A DNA stretch of 64,000 bases from Mycolicibacterium sp. P1-18. GTDB lineage: Bacteria > Actinomycetota > Actinomycetes > Mycobacteriales > Mycobacteriaceae. Location: the NCBI RefSeq assembly GCF_008329535.1, contig NZ_NPKR01000001.1, positions 62,001 through 126,000 of the forward strand, in the 5' to 3' direction. Position numbers and translations under genes: made by a program. This document shows, piece after piece, positions 8,869 through 16,322 of the stretch. How positions within the stretch are numbered: position 1 is the first letter of the stretch; the number at the start of each line of letters is the position of its first letter. Under the pieces are notes generated by a model, which worked only from the letters and a program-made list of their open reading frames with translations, had not been told where the DNA came from and made no database searches.

Positions 8869-10044
8869 GTGGTGGGTGTGAGCACAGCGGGATTGGTCGT
8901 CGTCGGAAGTGGTCCAGCAGGCATCAGTGCCGCTGAGTCGTATCGTCGCAACGGCGGTGAGGGACCGGTTCTGGTGCTCAGCGCCGACCCCGACCTGCCG
9001 TACGAGCGACCGCCGCTGAGCAAGGACTTCCTGCGCGGCGACACCGACGACGTCGCGCTTCATCCACCGGAGTGGTTCGTCGAGCGTGACGTCGACCTTC
9101 GCCACGGCCGGCCCGTCACGGCAGTCGACGTCGAGGCCCACACCGTCACCGTCGACGGCGAGCAGATCCCCTACGCCACGTTGGTCCTCGCCAGTGGCGC
9201 CGGGCCGTCGCCGTTGCCCGTGCCGGGCGGCGAGCGCGCCCTGCTGCTGCGCGCGCTGACCGACGCCCGTCGGCTGCGCGACGCCGCCGACGGCGCGAGT
9301 TCGGCCGTCGTCATCGGGGCCGGCTTCATCGGATGCGAGGCCGCGGCGTCGCTGGCGATGCGTGGACTGGCGGTCACGCTGGTGGCCCCCGACCGGGTGC
9401 CGCAGGAGAAGCGTCTGGGCGCGGAGGCGGGCCGTCGCCTGCTCGACCTGGTCACCGCGACGGGCGTGCGGTACGTGGCGGGTACGTCGGTGACGTCGGT
9501 CGACGAGGCCGGCGTGCGACTCGAGGACGGCGTGACCCTCGACTGCGACCTGGTGCTCGCCGCCACCGGCGTCACGCCGCACAGCGAGATCGCCTCCGCC
9601 GCCGGACTCAACACGAGGGACTCCCGCATCGTCGTCGGGGCGGACATGCGGACGTCGGCGCCCGACGTCTTCGCCGCCGGTGACGTCGCCTTCGCCTTCA
9701 ACACCGCCGCGGGCCGCCACGTGGCCGTCGAGCACTGGCAGGACGCCGTCGACCACGGCGACGTCGCAGGTGCCCAGGCGGCGGGCGTCACGGCCACCTG
9801 GCACGCCGTGCCGGGCTTCTGGTCGACGATCGGCGACGCGGCGGTCAAGTATCACGCCTGGGGCGACGGCTTCGACGCCAGCCGGGTCGTCGACCACGCC
9901 GACGGCTTCACGGTCTGGTACGAGGCCGACGGCACGACCGTGGGCGTGCTGACCTGCAACGCCGACGACGACTACGACCTCGGGGAGCGTCTGATCGCCG
10001 ACGGCCGACCCGCGCCGGTGACGACCGTCCGATCCGAGGACTAG
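8869..10044 (+). CDS. FAD-dependent ferredoxin reductase-like oxidoreductase
   Basis: A 391-residue pyridine-nucleotide-disulfide oxidoreductase. It has an FAD-binding Rossmann motif (VVGSGPAGISAAES), the PYERPPLSKDFL segment of the ferredoxin reductase subgroup, a second Rossmann motif for NAD(P)H (VIGAGFIGCEAA) and the FAD closure VFAAGDVA. Such enzymes pass electrons from NAD(P)H to ferredoxins that serve P450s or oxygenases. Several in-frame GTGs occur; 8869 was taken because GGGGAG lies 7 nt upstream, and 8872 or 8878 are alternatives. It begins just after the GH65 gene. Its stop TAG overlaps the stop of the convergent STAS-HATPase gene by 4 bp. The redox partner is not encoded nearby. 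Confidence 0.9.
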   Translation: MVGVSTAGLVVVGSGPAGISAAESYRRNGGEGPVLVLSADPDLPYERPPLSKDFLRGDTDDVALHPPEWFVERDVDLRHGRPVTAVDVEAHTVTVDGEQIPYATLVLASGAGPSPLPVPGGERALLLRALTDARRLRDAADGASSAVVIGAGFIGCEAAASLAMRGLAVTLVAPDRVPQEKRLGAEAGRRLLDLVTATGVRYVAGTSVTSVDEAGVRLEDGVTLDCDLVLAATGVTPHSEIASAAGLNTRDSRIVVGADMRTSAPDVFAAGDVAFAFNTAAGRHVAVEHWQDAVDHGDVAGAQAAGVTATWHAVPGFWSTIGDAAVKYHAWGDGFDASRVVDHADGFTVWYEADGTTVGVLTCNADDDYDLGERLIADGRPAPVTTVRSED

Positions 10045-10796
10045 AGGCGGTTCTCGGGACCCATCACCGCCCACACGACCTTGCCCTCCGGGGTCGGGGT
10101 GTTGCCCCACACCCTCGTCAGCGCGTGGACGATCTGCAGTTCGCTCAGGCACCCGAGGATCTCGTCCTCGTCGCGCACGCACGCCGGCGACGGACTGCCG
10201 TCGGTGACGGCGACGGTGACCGTGGCCCCGTCCGTCTCCAGGCGGACGTCGGGATCGCTGTCGGTGTGCCGCAGCACGTTGTCGACGAGGACCGTGGCCA
10301 CGACGCCCGCGGTGGCGGCGAACTCGTCGAGTGACCAGGTGTGCAGCCAGTGGGCGATGAAGTCCCGGACCGACGGAACCGCCGACGGCACCGCCGGCCA
10401 CACCTCGCGCACGCGGCGCCGGTGCGGGTCGACGTCGTCGGCCATGGCGTTCCTGGCAGCGGTGAGGTTGGCGTACACCGGCAGATAACGGGTGATGCCG
10501 TTGCGCGCCAACATCCTTCGACCCGCGACGTGCGAGCACACCAGGCCGATGGGAACGTCCGGCCAGTCGACCACCAGCCACCGTGCGCTGGTGAACACCG
10601 ACCACGCCGACGAGGCCGGCGCCCACAGCGCGGTCACGTCGACCAGGATCAGCGGCGGCGCGTCGAGCGCCGCCTTGACCACCGCATCGCGCACCGTGCG
10701 GTACGTGGTCGCGTCCAGTACGCCGTCCATCACCAGCGTGGTGTGACCGGACGCGACGGCACGGGTCACACTCAGCTGGCTACTCCGTGGGCTCAT
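10041..10796 (-). CDS. STAS domain fused to anti-sigma-type HATPase domain
   Basis: A 251-residue fusion. Residues about 5-110 resemble a STAS (anti-sigma factor antagonist) domain, with LVDVTALWAPASSAW at the position of the phosphorylated Ser loop. Residues about 135-245 resemble an RsbW/SpoIIAB-like GHKL ATPase, with VATVLVDNVLRHT as the N-box and AVTDGSPSP as the G1-like segment. Partner switches normally keep kinase and antagonist on separate proteins. The ATG lies 17 bp inside the end of the CheB-like gene, so the two are one operon, and a SigF-family sigma factor is immediately upstream. A role in controlling that sigma factor is likely but inferred. Confidence 0.78.
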   Translation of the reverse strand: MSPRSSQLSVTRAVASGHTTLVMDGVLDATTYRTVRDAVVKAALDAPPLILVDVTALWAPASSAWSVFTSARWLVVDWPDVPIGLVCSHVAGRRMLARNGITRYLPVYANLTAARNAMADDVDPHRRRVREVWPAVPSAVPSVRDFIAHWLHTWSLDEFAATAGVVATVLVDNVLRHTDSDPDVRLETDGATVTVAVTDGSPSPACVRDEDEILGCLSELQIVHALTRVWGNTPTPEGKVVWAVMGPENRL

Positions 10797-11811
10797 TCCC
10801 GTGGCCTCCAGGGTCGTCGACGAGCTCGGACAGGCGGGCCCTCAGGACTTCGACGGCATGCTCGGTCTCCCGGGCGATCTGAGCGTATCGCCGCTGGAGG
10901 GCACCGGGGCTGACGCTGCCCTCGTGCCTGCGGGACAGCTTGGCCTTCTCCTCCAGACTGCGCAGGGCGATCCACAGGGCATTCTCGGTCTCCTTGTCGC
11001 GCGCCCGGATCAGCGCCTCGGGGGTCCACGCGTGACCCACCCGGCAGCGGTAGTTCGTGCTGCCGACCGCCATCAGCGAGCCGTTGCAGTCCGGGCAGGT
11101 GAATCCCGAGGGGGGTCCCAGCGTTTCGGCGTCGAAGGTGTCGGAGTATCGGGGCCCCATGGCAATCCGGTTCTCCAGTTCCATCGCCGAGTCGGAGGTC
11201 ATGGTGAACTCCTCGTCTGGACGTTCGGCCAACTTCTCGAAGAGCCGACCGGCCGCGCCGGCCGACACCTCGTGGTCGACCAACTGGGCGGCGATCGCGT
11301 TGCGGGGCATGTCGGGAAAGAGGGCGTCGTCGGGGTCCTGCACCACGGTGACGCCACCCCGCGCGCGGATCGCCGCCAGGCCCAGGACACCGTCGTCGAG
11401 CACGCCCGAGAGCAGCACGCCGATCGCGCGCGGCCCGAAGGCAATGGCGGCCGATCGCAGCAGTGGGTTGATGGCAGGTCGGTGACCGTCCTCGGTGGGT
11501 CCGCGGGACACGACGACGCGGTGGTCGCGGACCAGGAGGTGGCGGTCCGGCGTCGCGACGTAGACGTGCCCCGGGCGGAGGTGTTCGCCGTCGACGGCCT
11601 GGGTCGCGGGCAGCGGACCGCTGCGGTCGATGATCTGGGCCAGGACGCTGGGGCTGGCGGACGCCATGTGAAGCGTCACCAGGACGGCGTAGGGAAGGTC
11701 GGGCGACAGGCCCGCCGCCACCTGTTTGAGCGCCTCCACTCCGCCAGCGGACGCCCCGATGGCGATGACGCCACGAGGGACGTCCGAACCGGCGACAGGA
11801 GTCTCGCTCAC
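10780..11811 (-). CDS. CheB-type methylesterase domain protein with C-terminal zinc-ribbon-like segment
   Basis: A 343-residue protein lacking the receiver domain of classical CheB. The methylesterase domain (about residues 12-195) keeps the catalytic Ser (GASAGG, S21), His (LHMA, H48) and Asp (SGVLDDGVLG). A C-terminal region holds CPDC...YRCRVGHAW, a probable zinc ribbon, then a helical tail. No chemoreceptor or CheR gene is in view, so it is not a chemotaxis enzyme here. Stand-alone CheB-like proteins of this type occur in actinobacterial stress-signalling loci. The GTG start is 9 nt from a SigF-like -10 element, suggesting a near-leaderless transcript shared with the STAS-HATPase gene. 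Confidence 0.85.
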   Translation of the reverse strand: MSETPVAGSDVPRGVIAIGASAGGVEALKQVAAGLSPDLPYAVLVTLHMASASPSVLAQIIDRSGPLPATQAVDGEHLRPGHVYVATPDRHLLVRDHRVVVSRGPTEDGHRPAINPLLRSAAIAFGPRAIGVLLSGVLDDGVLGLAAIRARGGVTVVQDPDDALFPDMPRNAIAAQLVDHEVSAGAAGRLFEKLAERPDEEFTMTSDSAMELENRIAMGPRYSDTFDAETLGPPSGFTCPDCNGSLMAVGSTNYRCRVGHAWTPEALIRARDKETENALWIALRSLEEKAKLSRRHEGSVSPGALQRRYAQIARETEHAVEVLRARLSELVDDPGGHGNEPTE

Positions 11812-11820
11812 CGCCCTTGG

Positions 11821-11845
11821 CTACCCTTCCTGCCCCGTCCCAAGC
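11821..11845 (-). promoter_or_regulatory. SigF-like promoter of the CheB/STAS-HATPase operon
   Basis: On the minus strand GCTT (11845-11842), a 15-nt spacer and GGGTAG (11826-11821) differ from the SigF consensus by one base in the -35. The start codon follows 9 nt after the -10 element, the same spacing seen at the DUF2795 gene. Confidence 0.55.
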
Positions 11846-11854
11846 ATTCTCACG

Positions 11855-12685
11855 TCAGCCCGCGAGGGACCTGCCGTCCACCGAATCGCTCATGCCGTCA
11901 CGGAGGCGGCCGAGTGCCTGGGCCAGGAGACGCGACACGTGCATCTGCGAGATGCCGATCCGCTCGGCGATCTCGTCCTGGGTCAGCGACTCGAAGAACC
12001 GCATGACGACGATCTGCTGCAGCCGGTCCGGCAGCGTCGCCAACTGTGCCTTGAGGGTCTCCCGGTCCTCGATGAACCTGATGCCGGGATCCAGGGCGCC
12101 GAGCCGATCCGCCATCGTGGGAGTGTCGTCGTCGAACGACGACGTGAAGTCGATCGACAGCGTCTTGAACCCCGCCCCGGCGATCATCGCCTCGACGACG
12201 TCGGCCCGTTCGACGCCCATCTCCGCGGCCAGTTCCGACGGCGTGGCGGTGCGGCCCAGTCGCTGGGCGACCTCGTTCATCGCCGTCCCCAGTTGCGGGT
12301 AGACCTCCTTCAACCGGCGGGGCACCTTCACCGACCAGCTGTAGTCGCGGAAGTACCGCTTGACCTCACCCATCATGGTCGGCACCGCGAAACCGAGGAA
12401 GTCGCCCGCCTCGGGATCGAATCGCTTGACGGCGTTGAGCAGGCCGACCCGGGCGACCTGCACCAGGTCGTCGTGCGTTTCACCACGGCCCGAATACCGC
12501 CGGGCGATGTGGTCTGCCAGGGGCAGGCACCGCTCGACGATGCGTTCGCGTAAACGCTCGAATTCGACGGAATCCTCAGCCATGGAACGAAGTTCGCGGA
12601 ACATCTGCTGAACTTCCTCGTAGCGGGTCTCGACGCTGCCCTTGGCAGCGGAGCCATTCGAGGTCATGCGATTCCGGACTTCCAC
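11855..12685 (-). CDS. sigF: RNA polymerase sigma factor, SigF/SigB family
   Basis: A 276-residue group 3 sigma factor. Region 2 includes DDLVQVARVGLLNAVKRFDP and the DYSWSVKVPRRLKE segment; region 3 includes RLGRTATPSELAAEMGV; region 4 ends with LTQDEIAERIGISQMHVSRLL, a helix-turn-helix for the -35. This arrangement is that of mycobacterial SigF, which drives general stress and stationary-phase genes. The GTG at 12685 was chosen because GGGAGG lies 4 nt upstream; the ATG at 12667 is the alternative. M. tuberculosis sigF follows an anti-sigma gene (rsbW). Here none precedes it, and the STAS-HATPase fusion lies just downstream instead. This may be a second, specialised SigF paralogue. Confidence 0.88.
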   Translation of the reverse strand: MEVRNRMTSNGSAAKGSVETRYEEVQQMFRELRSMAEDSVEFERLRERIVERCLPLADHIARRYSGRGETHDDLVQVARVGLLNAVKRFDPEAGDFLGFAVPTMMGEVKRYFRDYSWSVKVPRRLKEVYPQLGTAMNEVAQRLGRTATPSELAAEMGVERADVVEAMIAGAGFKTLSIDFTSSFDDDTPTMADRLGALDPGIRFIEDRETLKAQLATLPDRLQQIVVMRFFESLTQDEIAERIGISQMHVSRLLAQALGRLRDGMSDSVDGRSLAG

Positions 12686-12817
12686 GGAGCCTCCCGAGGT
12701 TGCGGTGCGCGATCCGCCCCACTGGCTCAAGGGATGTGCTTAGTCTGCACCTTCGGGTCACGGCCGTCTAACGGCGTCGGTCACACTCCGGGAGGCCGGG
12801 AACTGCTGGTAGGCGGG

Positions 12818-12861
12818 CCGCCTCTTCGCTCGGCGGACCGTCCTCCCACCGAGCTCTTCGC
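12818..12861 (-). other. Hairpin with AGCGAAGA loop upstream of the sigma factor gene
   Basis: In the 268-bp gap upstream of the sigma factor, a 5-bp stem (CCGCC 12818-12822, GGCGG 12832-12836) encloses a loop reading GAGCGAAGA on the minus strand. A second CGCGAAGAG lies upstream on that strand (12854-12863). A near copy with a covarying stem pair sits at 30946-30994. The function is unknown; a cis-acting RNA element or dispersed repeat is possible. Confidence 0.3.
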
Positions 12862-12953
12862 GAATCGGCCAGCGTCATTCGGCCGCCTCGACGTGCCACT
12901 GCCCGGACGGCGCCCACTCAAACAGGTTGCGCCGCAGTTCCTTCAGAACCGGA

Positions 12954-13661
12954 TCAGCCGTCGACCTTCGAATCGCGGGTGGTCGTCACACGCTTGGCGA
13001 TCTGATGCAACGGGGTGTTGGTGTCCTGCGACAACCGCTTCAGGAGTTCGAACGCGCGGACGGCGTCGATGTCGAACCGCTCCATCAGCATTCCCTTGGC
13101 CTGGCCGATGTCGTCGCGGGAACTCAGGGCACTGCGAAATTGCTCGTCACGGCGCAGCATGCCCCAGGCGATCGCGGTGTGCGTGGCGAAGATCAAGCCA
13201 AGCTCGACGGCGTCCTGGTTGAACGCGCCCGGGCTCTCGGCGAAGAAGTTCAGTGCACCGCGGGCACGGTCACCGGCGAAGACCTCGAACGACAAGATCG
13301 ACCGGATGGGCGTCAGCTCCAGCGCGCTGGCCCGGTACGCCGGCCACCGCTCGTCGGTGCTCAGATCGTCGACGCGGACGGTGTGGTTCTCCCACGCCGC
13401 GGTGAGGCACGGCCCGTCCTGAACTCGTCGTTGCACCTCGTCGAGCGTCACCACGTAGGGGTGGGTCGCCGCGACGTTGCGGATGCCCTCCTGGTCGTCG
13501 ACCATCGTGATGCCGGCATATTCGGCGCCAGGTACCGCACGCGTTGCGCTCTCGGCGATTTCGAATAGGGTTGCTGCTCCGTCACGCGAGCTGCGATGCT
13601 GGGCGTCGGCGAGAAGTGCGGCCATCTCGGCGATTTGCGAACTGTACGGCTCCACCGCCAT
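12954..13661 (-). CDS. GAF-ANTAR transcription antitermination regulator
   Basis: A 235-residue, intact member of the type that is broken at 4615. An N-terminal GAF domain (about residues 25-165: VQDGPCLTAAWENHTV, VDDLSTDERWPAY) is followed by an ANTAR three-helix RNA-binding domain (ALSSRDDIGQAKGMLMERF to TNTPLHQIAKRV). ANTAR proteins bind paired hairpins in nascent RNA and prevent termination. The ATG at 13661 was chosen because GGAAAG lies 5 nt upstream. It is read towards the sigma factor gene with a 268-bp gap between. A GGGTAG element (13718-13713) upstream lacks a good -35. The signal sensed by GAF is unknown. Confidence 0.88.
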   Translation of the reverse strand: MAVEPYSSQIAEMAALLADAQHRSSRDGAATLFEIAESATRAVPGAEYAGITMVDDQEGIRNVAATHPYVVTLDEVQRRVQDGPCLTAAWENHTVRVDDLSTDERWPAYRASALELTPIRSILSFEVFAGDRARGALNFFAESPGAFNQDAVELGLIFATHTAIAWGMLRRDEQFRSALSSRDDIGQAKGMLMERFDIDAVRAFELLKRLSQDTNTPLHQIAKRVTTTRDSKVDG

Positions 13662-13743
13662 GACGACTTTCCACCCGACCACGTACCTGCTCGCTGATCG
13701 AGCACCCTCAGTCTACCCATGCCCCGCCGACCGCCGACCGCGT

Positions 13744-14736
13744 TCAGGACCGCAGGGTCACGTGGGGGCTCTGCCCGTACGTCTCGCGATACAGCACCGC
13801 GAATCGTCCGGTGTGCGCGAAGCCCCAACGCGACGCGGCGGCGGTCACCGTGGTGGTGCTCCGATCGCCCGCTATCAAGTCACGGTGCACGTGGTCGAGT
13901 CGGACGCGCCGGAGATAGGCCATCGGCGTGCTGTCGAGGTGGCGCCGGAACATGTACTGCAGCGCCCGCGGCGTCACGTACACCGCGCTCGCGATGTCGC
14001 CGATGCCGACGTCCTCCGCGGCATGCTCCTCGATGTAGGTCATCGCGCGGCGCAGCAGCGCGGGATGGGCGGCCGACTCGAAGCCACGCTCCGCCGAGTC
14101 GGCCAACAGGCCCGCGCTGTTCGGAAAGGCCGCGAGGACGGTCGCCGCCAACAGCCTCCCCGCGGCCGCCAGCACCAGCGGCGTGGCGAACGCGTCGTCG
14201 GCGAACACCGAGTCCTGCACGTAGCGCCGCGCCGCGGTCAACGCCCGGGCGGCGTCGGCGCTGACCGGTTCGACCCCGGTGATGTTCACCTCGCCCGGGC
14301 GGCGTTCGGGTGCCAGGTCGGCGGCGGCCTTGAGCAGCAGTGAGCGGTCGAGGACCACGGTGTCGAGCGTGGCCTCGCTGGCTCTGACCCGGACCGGCGC
14401 CAGCGCGGTCGAGCCGATGATCAACTGGCCCCGTGCCGCGCGGCCGCTCTGGCCGTTCAGGAGACTCTCCGCCCGCCCGTCCAGCGTCCACAGGACGACG
14501 AGGCAACCGGGCGGGGCCTCGGCGCGCACCTCCACCTCGCCGCTGTGCCGAATCCGCTCCAAGGCCAGCGACGCATGGCTGGTGCGGGCGTGGTCCAGGG
14601 AAAGTCGGGCACCGGGCTGGTGCGTCAGCGGTTGGACCTGCAGTTCGGTGCCGTAGACACGGTTGAGGTACGACGTGATCTCAACCGGGTCTTGGCTATG
14701 GACTTCTTCGCGCTGCAACGTGCGCATGGGCGACAT
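13744..14736 (-). CDS. AraC-family transcriptional regulator
   Basis: A 330-residue regulator. The N-terminal half (about 1-210) is an AraC-binding-like sensing domain (GRAARGQLIIGSTALAPV). The C-terminal 100 residues hold two helix-turn-helix motifs: VGIGDIASAVYVTPRALQYM, then the conserved WGFAHTGRFAVLYRETYGQSP tail. The DNA-binding domain is complete. The ATG at 14736 has GGAGG 6 nt upstream; a TTG two codons earlier is possible. No enzyme gene is divergent from it, so its target is not evident from context. It is flanked by ANTAR genes on the same strand. Confidence 0.88.
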   Translation of the reverse strand: MSPMRTLQREEVHSQDPVEITSYLNRVYGTELQVQPLTHQPGARLSLDHARTSHASLALERIRHSGEVEVRAEAPPGCLVVLWTLDGRAESLLNGQSGRAARGQLIIGSTALAPVRVRASEATLDTVVLDRSLLLKAAADLAPERRPGEVNITGVEPVSADAARALTAARRYVQDSVFADDAFATPLVLAAAGRLLAATVLAAFPNSAGLLADSAERGFESAAHPALLRRAMTYIEEHAAEDVGIGDIASAVYVTPRALQYMFRRHLDSTPMAYLRRVRLDHVHRDLIAGDRSTTTVTAAASRWGFAHTGRFAVLYRETYGQSPHVTLRS

Positions 14737-14828
14737 CGCCAACCTCCGGGGCTGGGATTGCCGAGCTAAGTTCTCAACCCGCCTGGCGATGAGAATACTC
14801 CAGAAAACGAAGGTTCGGCCAGCCCACG

Positions 14829-15457
14829 TCAGTCATATATCGCGGCACCGTCGACTCCCGCCGGCTCGTGGGCGGTGAGCAGTGCGTGGTCGACGCGGGC
14901 GCGGACGTTCGGCGCGAGCGGTTCGCCCGCGAGCCGGTCGACGAACTGCCGCGCGATGACCCGCACCTTCACGTTGGTCTGCTGCGAACGCCACGTCAAC
15001 ACCTCGAACGCCCGCTCGGCGGACACACCGTAGGCCATCCTGATGATGCCGACCGCCTCGTGGATCGACGCGCGCCGCTCGTCGACCGCCGCGATCACCT
15101 CGGTCACCGAATTCTGCAACTCGGTCTCGAAGCTCTCGGTGACGTCGACGTAGAACCCGGCGGTGCCGATCACCTCGCCGGCCGTGCCGCGCAGGGTGCT
15201 CCCCACCACGACCACCAGGTGCTCCCGGCCCTGAGCGTCGACGATGCGGTGCCGGCTGCTGAAGGGTGCGCCGTGGCGCAGCACCTGCTCGATGACTCGA
15301 TGACCTCGGACACGGCCGGCTGATCGGCTGGATGCTTGTGCGCCAGAATCAATGCGGTGGTCGGCGTGACGGTCCCGGGTTCATATCCGTGCATTCTCGT
15401 CACGGCATCGGACCATTCCCAACGGTCCGGACCGGAGAGATAGCGGAATTCGCCCAC
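14829..15457 (-). pseudogene. PAS-ANTAR regulator split by an 8-bp tandem duplication
   Basis: Translation from a GTG at 15457 gives the start of a PAS domain (EFRYLSGPDRWEWSDAV, then MHGYEPGTVTP) down to AVSEVIE. After that the frame is lost. The rest of the PAS domain (VLRHGAPFSSRHRIVD, GTAGFYVDVTESFE) and a complete ANTAR domain (IHEAVGIIRMAYGVSAERAF to KVRVIARQFVDRL) continue in another frame to a stop at 14829. Between them the 8-bp unit ctcgatga occurs twice in tandem (15288-15303). Removing one copy restores a single frame across PAS and ANTAR. This could be a true null allele, a reversible slipped-strand switch, or a sequencing artefact. Confidence 0.82.
15288..15303. repeat. 8-bp tandem duplication causing a frameshift
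   Basis: ctcgatga is repeated exactly (15288-15295 and 15296-15303) inside the PAS-ANTAR gene. Eight is not a multiple of three, so the extra copy breaks the frame. Loss of one copy would repair it. Confidence 0.85.
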
Positions 15458-15615
15458 TCGCTCGAAACCCGAAGGCGGCTAGTCGGACTCGTCGAAGCTC
15501 ACGCGGTTACAGATATCACACCGGTCACGCGAGCGCCCCGAGATCTCGACCTTCGTCGGTGATGCCGAACGGCGTCAACACCCCTGACGAAGACTGAGGG
15601 CCGAAAAGCGAAGGG

Positions 15616-16275
15616 TCACATGGCCTGCTCGCGCGCGAGGGCCTCGCCGCTGGCCTGGAACACCATTCGGCGCGCGATCTCGTCGGCATGGTCGGCGAAC
15701 CGACCGTAGAACCGCCCGAGCAGGACGACGTCGGAGGCGACCATCGCACCGTGCGCCCAGCCGGGACTCATCACCTCGGCGAACAACTCGCGGTGCATCG
15801 TCTCCATGACGCGGTCCTCGGATCGCACCCGGTGCGTCTGCGAGCAGTCCCCGGTGGTGAGGATGTCGCGGCAACACTCGGCGAGACCCACTGCGGTCTG
15901 GCCCATTTCGTGAAACCGGCCGCGAAGTTCGGGCGGGACGGCGGAGTCCGGATGGCGGCGCAGACTGACCTTGGCGACGTGCGAGGCCAGGCCGCCCATC
16001 CGGTCGGCGTCGGCCGCGACGCGGATGGCGGTCACCACCCTGCGGAGGTCACCGGCAACCGGCGCCTGCTTCGCCAGGATCGCCAGGGTGCGCCGCTCCA
16101 CGGCGTTGTGCAGGGTGCGGAGTCGGTCGATGTCGCGGGTGACCTCGCGGGCGGTGTCCGCGTCCACCTCGAGCAGCCCTCGGGTCGCACGCCCGACGGC
16201 GTCGCCCGCCAAGGCGCACATCGCGCCGAGGTCGGCCTGCAGCGACTCGAGCTGCTGTCGAAAATCCGTCCGCAC
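15616..16275 (-). CDS. phoU: PhoU-family phosphate signalling protein
   Basis: A 219-residue all-helical protein made of two PhoU three-helix bundles (about 5-95 and 115-205). Metal-coordinating Glu/Asp positions are visible in GLLEVDADTAREVTRDIDRL and GRFYGRFADHADEIARRMVF. PhoU proteins link the Pst phosphate transporter to PhoR-type kinases and restrain phosphate uptake. No pst or phoR genes are nearby, so this is probably one of the two mycobacterial PhoU paralogues outside the transporter locus. The GTG start at 16275 has AGGAG 6 nt upstream. It starts 47 bp after the end of the sugar-nucleotide dehydrogenase gene and could be the last gene of that operon. Confidence 0.9.
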   Translation of the reverse strand: MRTDFRQQLESLQADLGAMCALAGDAVGRATRGLLEVDADTAREVTRDIDRLRTLHNAVERRTLAILAKQAPVAGDLRRVVTAIRVAADADRMGGLASHVAKVSLRRHPDSAVPPELRGRFHEMGQTAVGLAECCRDILTTGDCSQTHRVRSEDRVMETMHRELFAEVMSPGWAHGAMVASDVVLLGRFYGRFADHADEIARRMVFQASGEALAREQAM

Positions 16276-16322
16276 CGGCGCTCCTGAATGACGTCGCACG
16301 TCGTCGACGTCCTGCCGGGCAC

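Noticed and set aside
6868..10626. Very long antisense open frame (over 1,200 codons) across the GH65 and FAD reductase genes
   Set aside because: Arg/Gly/His-rich low-complexity translation with no domain, directly opposite two well-defined genes; a high-GC artefact.
10780..11811. Chemotaxis system
   Set aside because: Only a CheB-like domain is present; there is no receptor, CheA, CheW or CheR, and mycobacteria are non-flagellated.
13713..13718. GGGTAG on the minus strand before the intact GAF-ANTAR gene
   Set aside because: The -35 position is GC-rich without a GTTT-like element; not strong enough to call.
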